From an uncultured Prevotellaceae bacterium (GTDB taxonomy: Bacteria > Bacteroidota > Bacteroidia > Bacteroidales > Muribaculaceae), in contig CAMFSS010000088.1 of NCBI GenBank assembly GCA_945983195.1, forward strand, positions 1-7,959: a stretch of DNA of 7,959 nt, given 5' to 3'. The translations under genes were made by a program, and so were the position numbers. Of the stretch, positions 1 to 6,751 are shown piece by piece (the stretch's first letter is position 1; every line of letters begins with the position of its first letter). A model generated the notes under the pieces. That model was not told the origin of the DNA. It ran no database searches and saw only the letters and a program-made list of their open reading frames with translations.

Positions 1-2
1 GA

Positions 3-237
3 CTCATAAATCTACCCTTAATCGTGTATTGGATGATAGTTGCGGATTTTAGGGTTTATTATATGGCTTAAGATAATAATTAGGTTTTTGAAATTAAAAT
101 GTAATTCTGTTTCTGAAAAGAGTTATGTATACATATGTATTTTATGGCTTTTTGCGTTAGGGGGACTATCGGTATATAATGTAATAATTATTGACGAGAA
201 GAATATAATTTTACCCATAATTCTTGGGAGATGCTAA
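3..237 (+). pseudogene. 3' end of a membrane protein (possible polysaccharide polymerase or flippase), reading frame apparently broken
   Basis: Two overlapping open stretches make up this piece. From base 3 one frame reads a hydrophobic peptide (LINLPLIVYWMIVADFRVYY, then MA) and stops at TAA 69-71. From base 40 another frame, preceded by stops at 34-36 and 37-39, reads to TAA 235-237. It contains a basic stretch (RFLKLK), then a membrane segment (YICILWLFALGGLSVYNVII) and a short tail. The second part lacks a convincing start of its own (only TTG at 40) and looks like the C-terminal end of a multi-pass protein. Its stop overlaps the next start (ATGCTAA), the close packing seen elsewhere in this operon. 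I infer one gene entering from the left whose frame shifts between about 40 and 70. The R-x-YY-then-membrane-segment pattern is reminiscent of EpsG-type Wzy polymerases, but this is weak. It could instead be a flippase end, or two unrelated ends. The break could be a real mutation or a sequencing error. Confidence 0.4.
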
Positions 238-1676
238 CTGTATTCATTAAAAAAACGTTTATGTTAACAATAATAGTAAAAGTAATTGCTTTTATTATCG
301 GTTTGACATGTGCTTGCTGCTCAAAGTGTGATAATAATAGCAGTCGTGTCGTGGATAACGAGATATCTATGTATTATGCCGATACATTAGACATAAGTAC
401 TGTTCTACCACAAAATGTAGATTCGCTTTGGTGTAACAACAAAAATGTTATATTAAGGGGAAAGCAATTATATTTAAAGAATCCTTTGTCGCTTGCTGTA
501 AATGATTTTATGATTCCCATTTTTTTTATGACAGATAAAGAAGTAAAAAAATTTTATATCAAAATATATTGTTGGAAAGATAATGTATATCAACTACAAG
601 AAACAACCGAAGAAAACTACTTAGTTGCAAAACTGAAAAAATCGTATTACAACCGTTTTAGGGACAAAATATCATTTTATAAAAAATTCAATACTCCAAT
701 TCTATTAACGAAAAACGGACAGACCTATTATGTTCAAAATGGGTTCTTAATGTCAAAGGATACACAAGGAAATTGCAAAAAAATATCGCAATTTATAATC
801 GAGGATCCGATGTATAATCAAATGATTATTGCTAACTCTTTTGCAGCTATTAGGACAGGATATAAAATTTTTTTCAGCAAAGATTCTTTAAAAAGTTGGA
901 ATCAAATTTATGCAGGACCGAGACAAATAAAGGAGTCAATGTACTGGAATGAAAATGATTCATCATTACTTTTTTCACAATATACACCTGGCACAGTAAG
1001 AAACAGACACTATATTTTGAGATATAAATTTAAAACTAATTCAATAGATACTATTTACACATTCTACACTCTTGAAGAGCATGAAAAATATGGGAAAAAG
1101 CCTTGCGCACGACATATTCATACATTAACTATAGATCCTTACACTGGCTGGTTGTTTATGGGAACTGGTGATACAGACGAAGAATCATCAATCTATGTAT
1201 CAAAAGATAGAGGCCAAAATTTTCATAGAATAGGTGGTGGAGCACAGGTTTGGAGGACGTTATCGTTTGTTTTTTCACCTGAATTCATTTTTTGGAATAC
1301 AGATAGTGATGCTCCTCAATATCTGTCTCGTTTATCAAGAAAAGAACTTGATTCACATCCTATTGCTGAAGAAGTGCATATTGACAGATTTCCCATTTAT
1401 AATAGTGCTTTATGGTGCACGCTAAATTCGGGAAATATGACTATTATGACAAAAAATGCCGAAGGAATATTTATTGATAATAAAAAACATATTTATGTAA
1501 TTTTAGTTGATAATCTTGGATTCCCTATAGTATTCAATCTGTTTGCAGAAGACTCCCAAAGATGGTCATCACAATTATTCCCTATAGGAATTGATTGTAT
1601 TGGAAATATGCAATTCTTTGATACCGATAAACAAATATATCGTACATTTCGCTTAATCAAAAATGGGAAACAATAA
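231..1676 (+). CDS. Exported Asp-box (BNR repeat) beta-propeller-like protein of a polysaccharide locus
   Basis: 481 residues of unknown exact function. The N-terminus has lysines 7-8, a hydrophobic core (about 11-26) and a cysteine cluster (TCACCSKC, about 26-33) followed by polar residues, which fits a signal peptide and possibly a lipoprotein. Two Asp-box-like motifs are visible: SKDSLKSW (216-223) and SKDRGQNF (324-331), the second canonical (S-x-D-x-G-x-x-F). Around them lie HIH (295-297), TGDTDEES (312-319), GGGAQVWR (335-342) and WNTD (355-358). Asp-boxes mark hairpins in sialidase-like beta-propellers. A sialidase catalytic set is not evident, so I do not call it a sialidase. It may bind or process the glycan made by this locus outside the cytoplasm. 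The start at 231 overlaps the previous stop by 7 bases; ATG 261 (residue 11) would also leave a usable signal sequence. It is the most A+T-rich gene here. It overlaps the next gene by 14 bases. Confidence 0.72.
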   Translation: MLTVFIKKTFMLTIIVKVIAFIIGLTCACCSKCDNNSSRVVDNEISMYYADTLDISTVLPQNVDSLWCNNKNVILRGKQLYLKNPLSLAVNDFMIPIFFMTDKEVKKFYIKIYCWKDNVYQLQETTEENYLVAKLKKSYYNRFRDKISFYKKFNTPILLTKNGQTYYVQNGFLMSKDTQGNCKKISQFIIEDPMYNQMIIANSFAAIRTGYKIFFSKDSLKSWNQIYAGPRQIKESMYWNENDSSLLFSQYTPGTVRNRHYILRYKFKTNSIDTIYTFYTLEEHEKYGKKPCARHIHTLTIDPYTGWLFMGTGDTDEESSIYVSKDRGQNFHRIGGGAQVWRTLSFVFSPEFIFWNTDSDAPQYLSRLSRKELDSHPIAEEVHIDRFPIYNSALWCTLNSGNMTIMTKNAEGIFIDNKKHIYVILVDNLGFPIVFNLFAEDSQRWSSQLFPIGIDCIGNMQFFDTDKQIYRTFRLIKNGKQ

Positions 1677-2850
1677 TCGCGTATTATACATAGGTCAATT
1701 CGGCTTGCCTAATGATGCAGCGAGCATCAGGGTTTATAATAATGCAAAATTATTATCGGAGATAGGTTATGAAGTCTATTTTGCATGTTTGCAATCTTGC
1801 GTTAGCAATGCTGAGATAATTGAGTATGAGCCCAGCTTGAGATATCTGTTTATCCCAAAACAATACAACTTGACATTTCTCGGGAAGATAAGAGCTACAC
1901 TGGATTTATTGATAGCGCAAGATAGGCTACGATGGATAAAAAAACTTATAAATGAAATATCGCCATCAATTGTCATCTTGTATAATGATTTGTTTTGCAT
2001 ATCATTGTTCCTCAATTGGTATTGCGGTAGGAAAGGCATAAAAATAGTATCAGATGTAACCGAATGGTACGAGAAAAGAAAAGTGAAGAAAAACATAGCC
2101 GATTACTTTGTCCCTTTCCTCACTGATAAGCGAATACGATTTGTTGATCCTAAAATTGGTAACATAATAGCGATAAGTCCCTATTTAACCGATTTCTACA
2201 TAAGGAAAGGGTGTAATGTCCTTTCTATTCCACCTGTATTTGATTTGAGCGCTGAAATTGAGATTGCAAAGTATAATTATTACGATAGTCGCGTCATTAA
2301 TTTCTTATATGCTGGCAGTCCTGGAGCAAAAGACCTTATTGAGCCTTTTGTGCGTGCATTGATGGAAATTAATAGTTCGGAGATAAAGATACGTTTAGAT
2401 ATTGTCGGTATTGACTATAATTTTTTTCTCAATTCATTCAGGCTGTCTTCCGAAGAATTGGAGCATTGTGGTGTGTTCGTTCATGGGCGAATTCCTCATG
2501 ACCGGGTTTTTGAATATTTGAAAAAATCGGATTTTAGTGTACTATTGCGCAATAATCTGCGGTATGCCAAGGCTGGGTTCTCAACAAAATTTGCAGAGTG
2601 TATGTCGAATGGCGTAGCCATGTTTGCAAATAAAGTGGGAGGTGCTGAATCGTTAATAACGAATTATCGTGATGGAATTGTAATAAAGGAGTGCACTGTT
2701 AAGGATATAGTTTCAGAATTGCAGCTCATTCTTGAACTTTCAGATCATGACATATTGGCTATCAGGAAGGGAGCGCGGAAGAAAGCTCTTGAATTATTCA
2801 GCAGAGATACATATAAGCAGAAGATGCAGCAATTCATAACAAAAATATAG
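1663..2850 (+). CDS. GT4-like (GT-B fold) glycosyltransferase with DVTEWY motif
   Basis: 395 residues, a normal length for a GT-B enzyme with two Rossmann-like domains. The N-terminal domain starts with VLYIGQFGLPNDAAS (7-21), the glycine-rich acceptor-side loop, followed by a helix and then EVYFACL. Mid-protein is DVTEWY (131-136), a motif I associate with GT4-like enzymes of Bacteroidales polysaccharide loci. The C-terminal domain has FLYAGSPG (a typical second-domain opening), VHGRIPHDRVFEYL and STKFAECMSNG (307-317). Glu312 sits where the second Glu of the GT4 E-x7-E motif is expected, but the position eight residues earlier is Ala, so the classical pair is incomplete; several GT4 subfamilies share this. 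The role is transfer of a nucleotide-activated sugar to the growing lipid-linked repeat unit at the cytoplasmic membrane. Donor and acceptor cannot be told. Its start lies inside the end of the upstream gene, indicating co-transcription. Confidence 0.85.
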   Translation: MGNNNRVLYIGQFGLPNDAASIRVYNNAKLLSEIGYEVYFACLQSCVSNAEIIEYEPSLRYLFIPKQYNLTFLGKIRATLDLLIAQDRLRWIKKLINEISPSIVILYNDLFCISLFLNWYCGRKGIKIVSDVTEWYEKRKVKKNIADYFVPFLTDKRIRFVDPKIGNIIAISPYLTDFYIRKGCNVLSIPPVFDLSAEIEIAKYNYYDSRVINFLYAGSPGAKDLIEPFVRALMEINSSEIKIRLDIVGIDYNFFLNSFRLSSEELEHCGVFVHGRIPHDRVFEYLKKSDFSVLLRNNLRYAKAGFSTKFAECMSNGVAMFANKVGGAESLITNYRDGIVIKECTVKDIVSELQLILELSDHDILAIRKGARKKALELFSRDTYKQKMQQFITKI

Positions 2851-2857
2851 TTTATTT

Positions 2858-3946
2858 ATGCCCAAGACGATACTATTTTTTGTCGACGACTATAGCGGAG
2901 GAGCTGGAAATGTTGTCCAAATTTTAGCAAATGAATTCCACAAGTTGGGAGAAATACCTGTTATAGCGATTCTAAATCCTCACACTAAAAAATATAAATT
3001 AAATGAGGGCATTGCTACAATAGAATACATGATGTCGAAGAATACGTCGAAAAACAAATTGGTTTTTCTTTGGCGTAATCTATCCACAGTAAGAAAAATT
3101 GTGAAAGAGGTGAATCCTGACGTGATAGTGTCTTTTATAGACAATATTAATACTAATGTTTGCCTATCATTGTTTTTCAAAAAAAGAATACCAATTATTG
3201 TGAGTGAACGGAGCAATCCTATTGCAATCCAGCCGTATGGACTTTATCGGCATCTTCGACCTTTAGCATACAGGCGTGCAAATGTCATAACTGTGCAATG
3301 CGAATATTTCAAAAACTTTATGCCCAATTTGAAGCATAAAATGGTCGTAACGCCAAACCCCGTTGTAAAGCCGGCTGTAACAAAAGAGAGTTATTTGCTT
3401 GGGGATAAAGTCAAATTTGTGACATGTGCCAGATTGTCGACAATAAAGCAATTAGATAAGATGATAGAAGCCTTTAATCTTATCCATCGGCAGATTCCTA
3501 ATAGCCAACTCACTATTTTTGGCGAAGGCCCAGAACGTCATAGGTTAGTTTTGCTAATTGAGCAACTTTCATTGAATGATTCTGTTTTTTTACCGGGTGC
3601 TACAAAAAATGTTTTTAATGAACTGGCTAACTCAGATATCTATTTGATGACTTCTAAGCAAGAGGGTTTCCCTAATGCTTTGTGTGAAGCCATGTCTGTT
3701 GGTTTGCCTGTAGTTGCTTTTGAGTGCCATCCTGGGCTAAGGGATATTGTTGAATGCGGCAAGAATGGTTACTTGGTCTCTCCAGATAATATAAATGAAT
3801 TTGCCCAATGCACTATAATGTTGTTATCAGATGAAACTTTAAGGAAAAGAATTGGGCAAAATGCAAAAAAAATTGTTACTAAGTTCAGCATAAAAAATGT
3901 ATCAATTATTTGGGATAATTTATTCAAACATTTCTTCAACCAATGA
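2858..3946 (+). CDS. Glycosyltransferase family 4 (GT4), intact
   Basis: 362 residues, full length for GT4. The N-terminal domain opens with ILFFVDDYSGGAGNV (5-19), the glycine-rich loop. It continues with PDVIVSFIDNIN, IIVSERSNP and a VTPNPV linker. The C-terminal domain begins FVTCARLSTIKQLDKMIEAF, containing the Arg/Lys pair that normally contacts donor phosphates. It continues with LTIFGEGPER (GEGP 222-225) and the full E-x7-E motif EGFPNALCE (Glu269 and Glu277), then AMSVGLPVVAF. This is a retaining GT4 enzyme of the kind that extends undecaprenyl-linked oligosaccharides. It most resembles the broad group that includes N-acetylgalactosamine and related hexose transferases, but the sugar is not predictable. 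It begins 7 bases after the previous stop and its stop overlaps the next start by 4 bases (ATGA), so translation is probably coupled. Confidence 0.92.
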   Translation: MPKTILFFVDDYSGGAGNVVQILANEFHKLGEIPVIAILNPHTKKYKLNEGIATIEYMMSKNTSKNKLVFLWRNLSTVRKIVKEVNPDVIVSFIDNINTNVCLSLFFKKRIPIIVSERSNPIAIQPYGLYRHLRPLAYRRANVITVQCEYFKNFMPNLKHKMVVTPNPVVKPAVTKESYLLGDKVKFVTCARLSTIKQLDKMIEAFNLIHRQIPNSQLTIFGEGPERHRLVLLIEQLSLNDSVFLPGATKNVFNELANSDIYLMTSKQEGFPNALCEAMSVGLPVVAFECHPGLRDIVECGKNGYLVSPDNINEFAQCTIMLLSDETLRKRIGQNAKKIVTKFSIKNVSIIWDNLFKHFFNQ

Positions 3947-5025
3947 AAGTATTATTATTTACCGACAACCTTGGCGCTGGAGGGGCGCAAAGACAATTGG
4001 TAGGTTTGACTGTTTTATTAAAAAATAGGGGATACACAGTAAAAATTTGCTGTTATCAACAGATTAATTTTTTTGAACAATTCTTGAAAGATAATGGTGT
4101 TGAACAATGTGTAGTCCCTAATTCTCAAAACACTAAATTGAGAATACCCGTTATGGCAAGATTTTTCAGCAAAGAGAAACCTGATTATGTTATTGCCTAT
4201 CAAGAAACTCCCTCAATTGTAGCATGTGTATGTAAAATGCTCGGGTGCAAATATAAACTGATTGTATCTGAACGAACTACCACGCAAGTTATTCATACAC
4301 GAGATAAAATTAGATTCAGGCTGTATAGATTTGCAGATTACATTGTTCCAAACTCTTTTACACAAGGTGAATTTATAGCCCAAAATTATAGTACATTAAA
4401 ACAATGTACTCATGTCATTCCAAATTTTGTGGATTTGACAAAATTTCAACCCAAGTATCATTTAAGGGGGGAAGTGCCAAAAATAATGGTAGCAGCCTCT
4501 ATAGTAGAACATAAAAACACGCTTAATTTGATTAAAGCGGGTGCTATTCTCAAAAATGAAGGCTTTTCCTTTATGATCAATAGGTAAGGTGATCTGTACA
4601 GTTTTACTACAAGTCAGAAAAAATACTTAGAAAGATGTGAGCAAATAATACACGACCTTAATGTAGATGATTGTGTTAATTTATTTCCAAAAACTACAAG
4701 AATTTCTGAAATTTATAGAGAAGCTGATTATTTCTGTTTACCATCATTCTACGAAGGTACCCCAAATGTTATTTGTGAGGCAATGGCATCAGGTTGTCCA
4801 ATAATTTGCAGTGATGTGTGTGATAATTCACGATATGTAATAGAGAGCAAAAATGGATTCTTATTTAATCCACATATTCCTGAGAATATAGCCAGTAAAA
4901 TACTTAAAGCATTGAACCTCTCCAATGACCATTATCAATCTTATTGTTATAACAGTCGTAAAATTGCTGAAACTATGTTCTCGGAAGAAAAATTTGTTGA
5001 TAAATATATTGATCTCTTGACCTAA
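3943..5025 (+). pseudogene. GT4 glycosyltransferase interrupted by a premature in-frame TAA
   Basis: Read through, this is a 361-codon GT4 gene of normal length broken only by TAA at 4585-4587 (codon 215). Before the stop are the glycine-rich loop (LGAGGAQRQ, 10-18), a VSERTT strand, a VIPNFVDLTKF linker and the second-domain opening MVAASIVEHKNTLNLI. Directly after it, in the same frame, come GDLYS, then LERCEQIIHDL, ADYFCLPSFYEGTPNVICE (E-x7-E, Glu271 and Glu279) and AMASGCPIICSDVCDN, ending at a double stop TAATAA (5023-5028). The stop replaces the residue before G-D, where relatives I recall have a tryptophan-tyrosine pair. TAT or TAC to TAA is one base. The 214-residue product would lack the donor-binding half and the E-x7-E motif, so it should be inactive. 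An internal ATG at 4783 could give only an 80-residue fragment. It is coupled to the upstream gene by an ATGA overlap. A sequencing error remains possible. Confidence 0.88.
4585..4587 (+). other. Premature stop codon inside the GT4 gene
   Basis: TAA follows ATG ATC AAT AGG and precedes GGT GAT CTG in one unbroken frame. The frame is open on both sides for hundreds of bases and the downstream part carries the GT4 catalytic motif, so this is a nonsense change rather than a frameshift. The preceding AGG (Arg) may itself be a changed TGG (Trp), since the family often has Trp and Tyr before Gly-Asp here. Confidence 0.85.
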
Positions 5026-5054
5026 TAAATTGATAATTTCAACAGTTTCAAAAC

Positions 5055-6161
5055 ATGAATGTAAGGGTTTTACTTGTAGCACCATACGGTGGGGTTCCTG
5101 GTGGAATATCCAGGTGGACAAGCCACATTGTCGACTATTATAAGAAACATGGGCACAATGATTGTCGTCTGGGGCTTGTAGCCATGGGCAGGAGCACGTT
5201 TGTGAATATCAATATGCCCGTGTGGCGTCGTCTATGGAGCGCATGGATCGACTATAGGGCGATATTCAGAAATCTCAATGCCGAAATTGGCAAGGGACAA
5301 TATGATGTGATGCATCTCACGTCGAGCGGGTCGTTGAGCCTTTTCAAGGATATCGCTATGCTCAAAATGGCACGACGGAAGGGCTTGAAGTGTGTTATTC
5401 ACTTTCACTTTGGCAGAATTCCTGAATTAGCCAAGCAGAATAATTGGGAATGGAAGCTGCTGAAAAGAGTGGTAAACCTGTCGGACAGGGCAATAGTGAT
5501 TGACCGGGCATCGTACGACGTTTTAGTATCCTCAGGCTTACAGGGCATTGAGCTGCTTGACAATCCTATAGCGCCCCAAGTGGTAAAGGTAGTCGGTGAG
5601 AATCATGACGTTACGCGCGAGGATAGAGTTGTGCTGTTTACCGGTCATGTGGTGAGGACGAAAGGCGTTTTCGAGCTGTTGAGGGCATGTGCTTCAATCG
5701 AAGGTGTGCAATTGAAATTAGTAGGACACATTACGCCTGAGATGCGAGAAGAGAGTGAGCGTGAAGTCGGTGCAGATGCTTCGTGGTATAAGGCTTACGG
5801 TGAAATGCCTTATACTGATGTGATAAAGGAGATGCAAAAGTGCGACATTTTTGTGCTGCCCACCTATACCGAAGGATTTCCCAACGTGATACTTGAGTCG
5901 ATGGCGGCAGGCTGTGCAATCATATCAACGCCAGTAGGTGCCATTCCACAGATGCTTGAGGACGATGGGGATGGCAAGTATGGTTTGCTTGTTGAGCCTC
6001 GTAACGTGCAGCAACTTCATGATGCCATCGAGCATCTGCTCAATGACGAGGCTCTGAAGCAAGAAATGCGCCAGAATGTGCAGCGCCGCGTGAATGAGCG
6101 ATACAATATTGATGTAGTATGGTCGAAAATGCTAAAAATATGGAAAAGTTGCGTAGGCTGA
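5055..6161 (+). CDS. Glycosyltransferase family 4 (GT4), intact
   Basis: 368 residues, standard GT4 length. The N-terminal domain starts VLLVAPYGGVPGGISRW (5-21) with the glycine-rich loop. It then has DVMHLTSSGSLSLFKD and CVIHFHFGRIPEL, a His-containing active-site strand typical of GT4. The C-terminal domain opens with VLFTGHVVRTKGVFELL, carrying the Arg-Thr-Lys that usually contacts donor phosphates. It continues with EMQKCDIFVLPTYTEGFPNVILE (Glu273 and Glu281 form the E-x7-E pair) and SMAAGCAIISTPVGAIPQML. It adds a sugar to the repeat unit on the cytoplasmic side; the specificity is unknown. A gap of 29 bases separates it from the broken GT4 gene, the largest in the window, and base composition becomes clearly richer in G+C from here on. 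No Shine-Dalgarno sequence precedes the ATG. The 3' end overlaps the acetyltransferase gene. Confidence 0.92.
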   Translation: MNVRVLLVAPYGGVPGGISRWTSHIVDYYKKHGHNDCRLGLVAMGRSTFVNINMPVWRRLWSAWIDYRAIFRNLNAEIGKGQYDVMHLTSSGSLSLFKDIAMLKMARRKGLKCVIHFHFGRIPELAKQNNWEWKLLKRVVNLSDRAIVIDRASYDVLVSSGLQGIELLDNPIAPQVVKVVGENHDVTREDRVVLFTGHVVRTKGVFELLRACASIEGVQLKLVGHITPEMREESEREVGADASWYKAYGEMPYTDVIKEMQKCDIFVLPTYTEGFPNVILESMAAGCAIISTPVGAIPQMLEDDGDGKYGLLVEPRNVQQLHDAIEHLLNDEALKQEMRQNVQRRVNERYNIDVVWSKMLKIWKSCVG

Positions 6162-6751
6162 TAAAAAATAACCGTTTCGTGCGTGGTTTCTATATGCTTG
6201 TCAGAATGAGTTTTGGCGTTTCGCGCCATAAATTCGGACGTTGCGCTGATGGGGTGATACTTACCCCCCCCATTTTTATTGGAAATGCCAAGAATGTTTT
6301 TTTGTATGATAGATGCAACTTGGCAAGCTATAGCTGGATTTCGGCAACTAATGCCCGATTCATCTGCAAAGGTCATTGCGCAATAGCTGAGGGGCTGACC
6401 GTACACACAGGGAACCATGCAAGAATCGTTGGGCAATTTGTAAGCGACATAAATGAGCTGAACAAGCCTAAAGGATATGATGAGGATGTAATAGTAGAGG
6501 AAGATGTGTGGATAGGGTGCAATGTGACGCTACTGAGCGGTGTCACGATAGGGCGAGGTGCTACGGTCGCTGCAGGAGCAGTTGTGTCAAAATCGATGCC
6601 TCCCTATTGCATCTGTGGTGGAGTCCCTGCCAAGTTCATCAAATTCTACTGGACTATCGACCAAATCCTTGAGCATGAGGCAAAACTGTATCCAGAGGCT
6701 GAACGCTATTCCCGCGAGCAGTTGGAAGAAATATTTGAGAAATATAAATAG
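6119..6751 (+). CDS. Hexapeptide-repeat (left-handed beta-helix) O-acetyltransferase, WbbJ/maltose acetyltransferase type
   Basis: 210 residues, typical of xenobiotic/maltose-type acetyltransferases that use acetyl-CoA to modify sugar hydroxyls. An alpha-helical N-terminus (about 1-40) is followed by hexapeptide repeats (IFIGNAKNVFL and FICKGHCAIAEGL). Next come TVHTGNH (94-100; His100, or less likely His96, as the catalytic base), a loop with the usual KPKGYDEDVIVEEDVWIG, and repeats NVTLLSGVTIGRGATVAAGAVV. The classical coil end GGVPAKFIK and a charged helical tail finish it. It probably acetylates the polysaccharide or its precursor. ATG 6119 gives a 43-base overlap with the GT4 gene. ATG 6140 (residue 8) gives a 22-base overlap and an equally sensible N-terminus (MEKLRRLIKNN), so the start is uncertain. 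The gene contains a C8 tract (6264-6271), currently in frame. Its stop abuts the next start with no gap. Confidence 0.9.
   Translation: MVENAKNMEKLRRLIKNNRFVRGFYMLVRMSFGVSRHKFGRCADGVILTPPIFIGNAKNVFLYDRCNLASYSWISATNARFICKGHCAIAEGLTVHTGNHARIVGQFVSDINELNKPKGYDEDVIVEEDVWIGCNVTLLSGVTIGRGATVAAGAVVSKSMPPYCICGGVPAKFIKFYWTIDQILEHEAKLYPEAERYSREQLEEIFEKYK
6264..6271 (+). repeat. Homopolymer of eight C inside the acetyltransferase gene
   Basis: The tract encodes part of Thr-Pro-Pro (ACC CCC CCC) near residues 49-51 of the acetyltransferase. Gain of one C leads to a TGA within about 15 codons, and loss of one C leads to a TAG about 40 codons later. Slippage would therefore switch the enzyme off in either direction. 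A T7 run follows at 6297-6303. Whether slippage happens is not shown by the sequence. Confidence 0.6.

Noticed and set aside
520..527. T8 run in the Asp-box gene, considered as a phase-variation tract
   Set aside because: T and A runs of this length are expected in such A+T-rich sequence; the C8 run in the acetyltransferase gene is far less expected.
1234..1425. 63-residue open frame on the + strand inside the Asp-box gene
   Set aside because: It is an alternate frame of a gene whose motifs (GGGAQVWR, WNTD) lie in the main frame.
231..1676. Calling the Asp-box protein a sialidase
   Set aside because: Asp-boxes occur in many propellers. I could not identify the arginine triad, the Tyr/Glu pair or the FRIP-type motif of true sialidases.
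1776..2096. 106-residue open frame on the - strand
   Set aside because: It is a shadow of the DVTEWY glycosyltransferase, with no motif or independent start context.
4390..4410. Perfect 8-base inverted repeat with a 5-base spacer (AGTACATT / AATGTACT)
   Set aside because: It lies inside the coding part of the broken GT4 gene, has no T run after it, and a repeat of this size is expected about once by chance in 8 kb when loop length is free.
4585..4587. TAA read as a sense codon (recoding or a reassigned code)
   Set aside because: TAA is the normal terminator of several genes here (1674-1676, 5023-5028), and no recoding signal is visible nearby.
5026..5054. Promoter or terminator in the largest gap
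   Set aside because: The 29 bases contain no good match to the Bacteroides TAnnTTTG box at a usable distance and no stem followed by T.
6017..6436. 139-residue open frame on the - strand
   Set aside because: It is antisense to the end of a clear GT4 gene and the start of a clear acetyltransferase gene, has no recognisable domain, and all supported genes run on the + strand.
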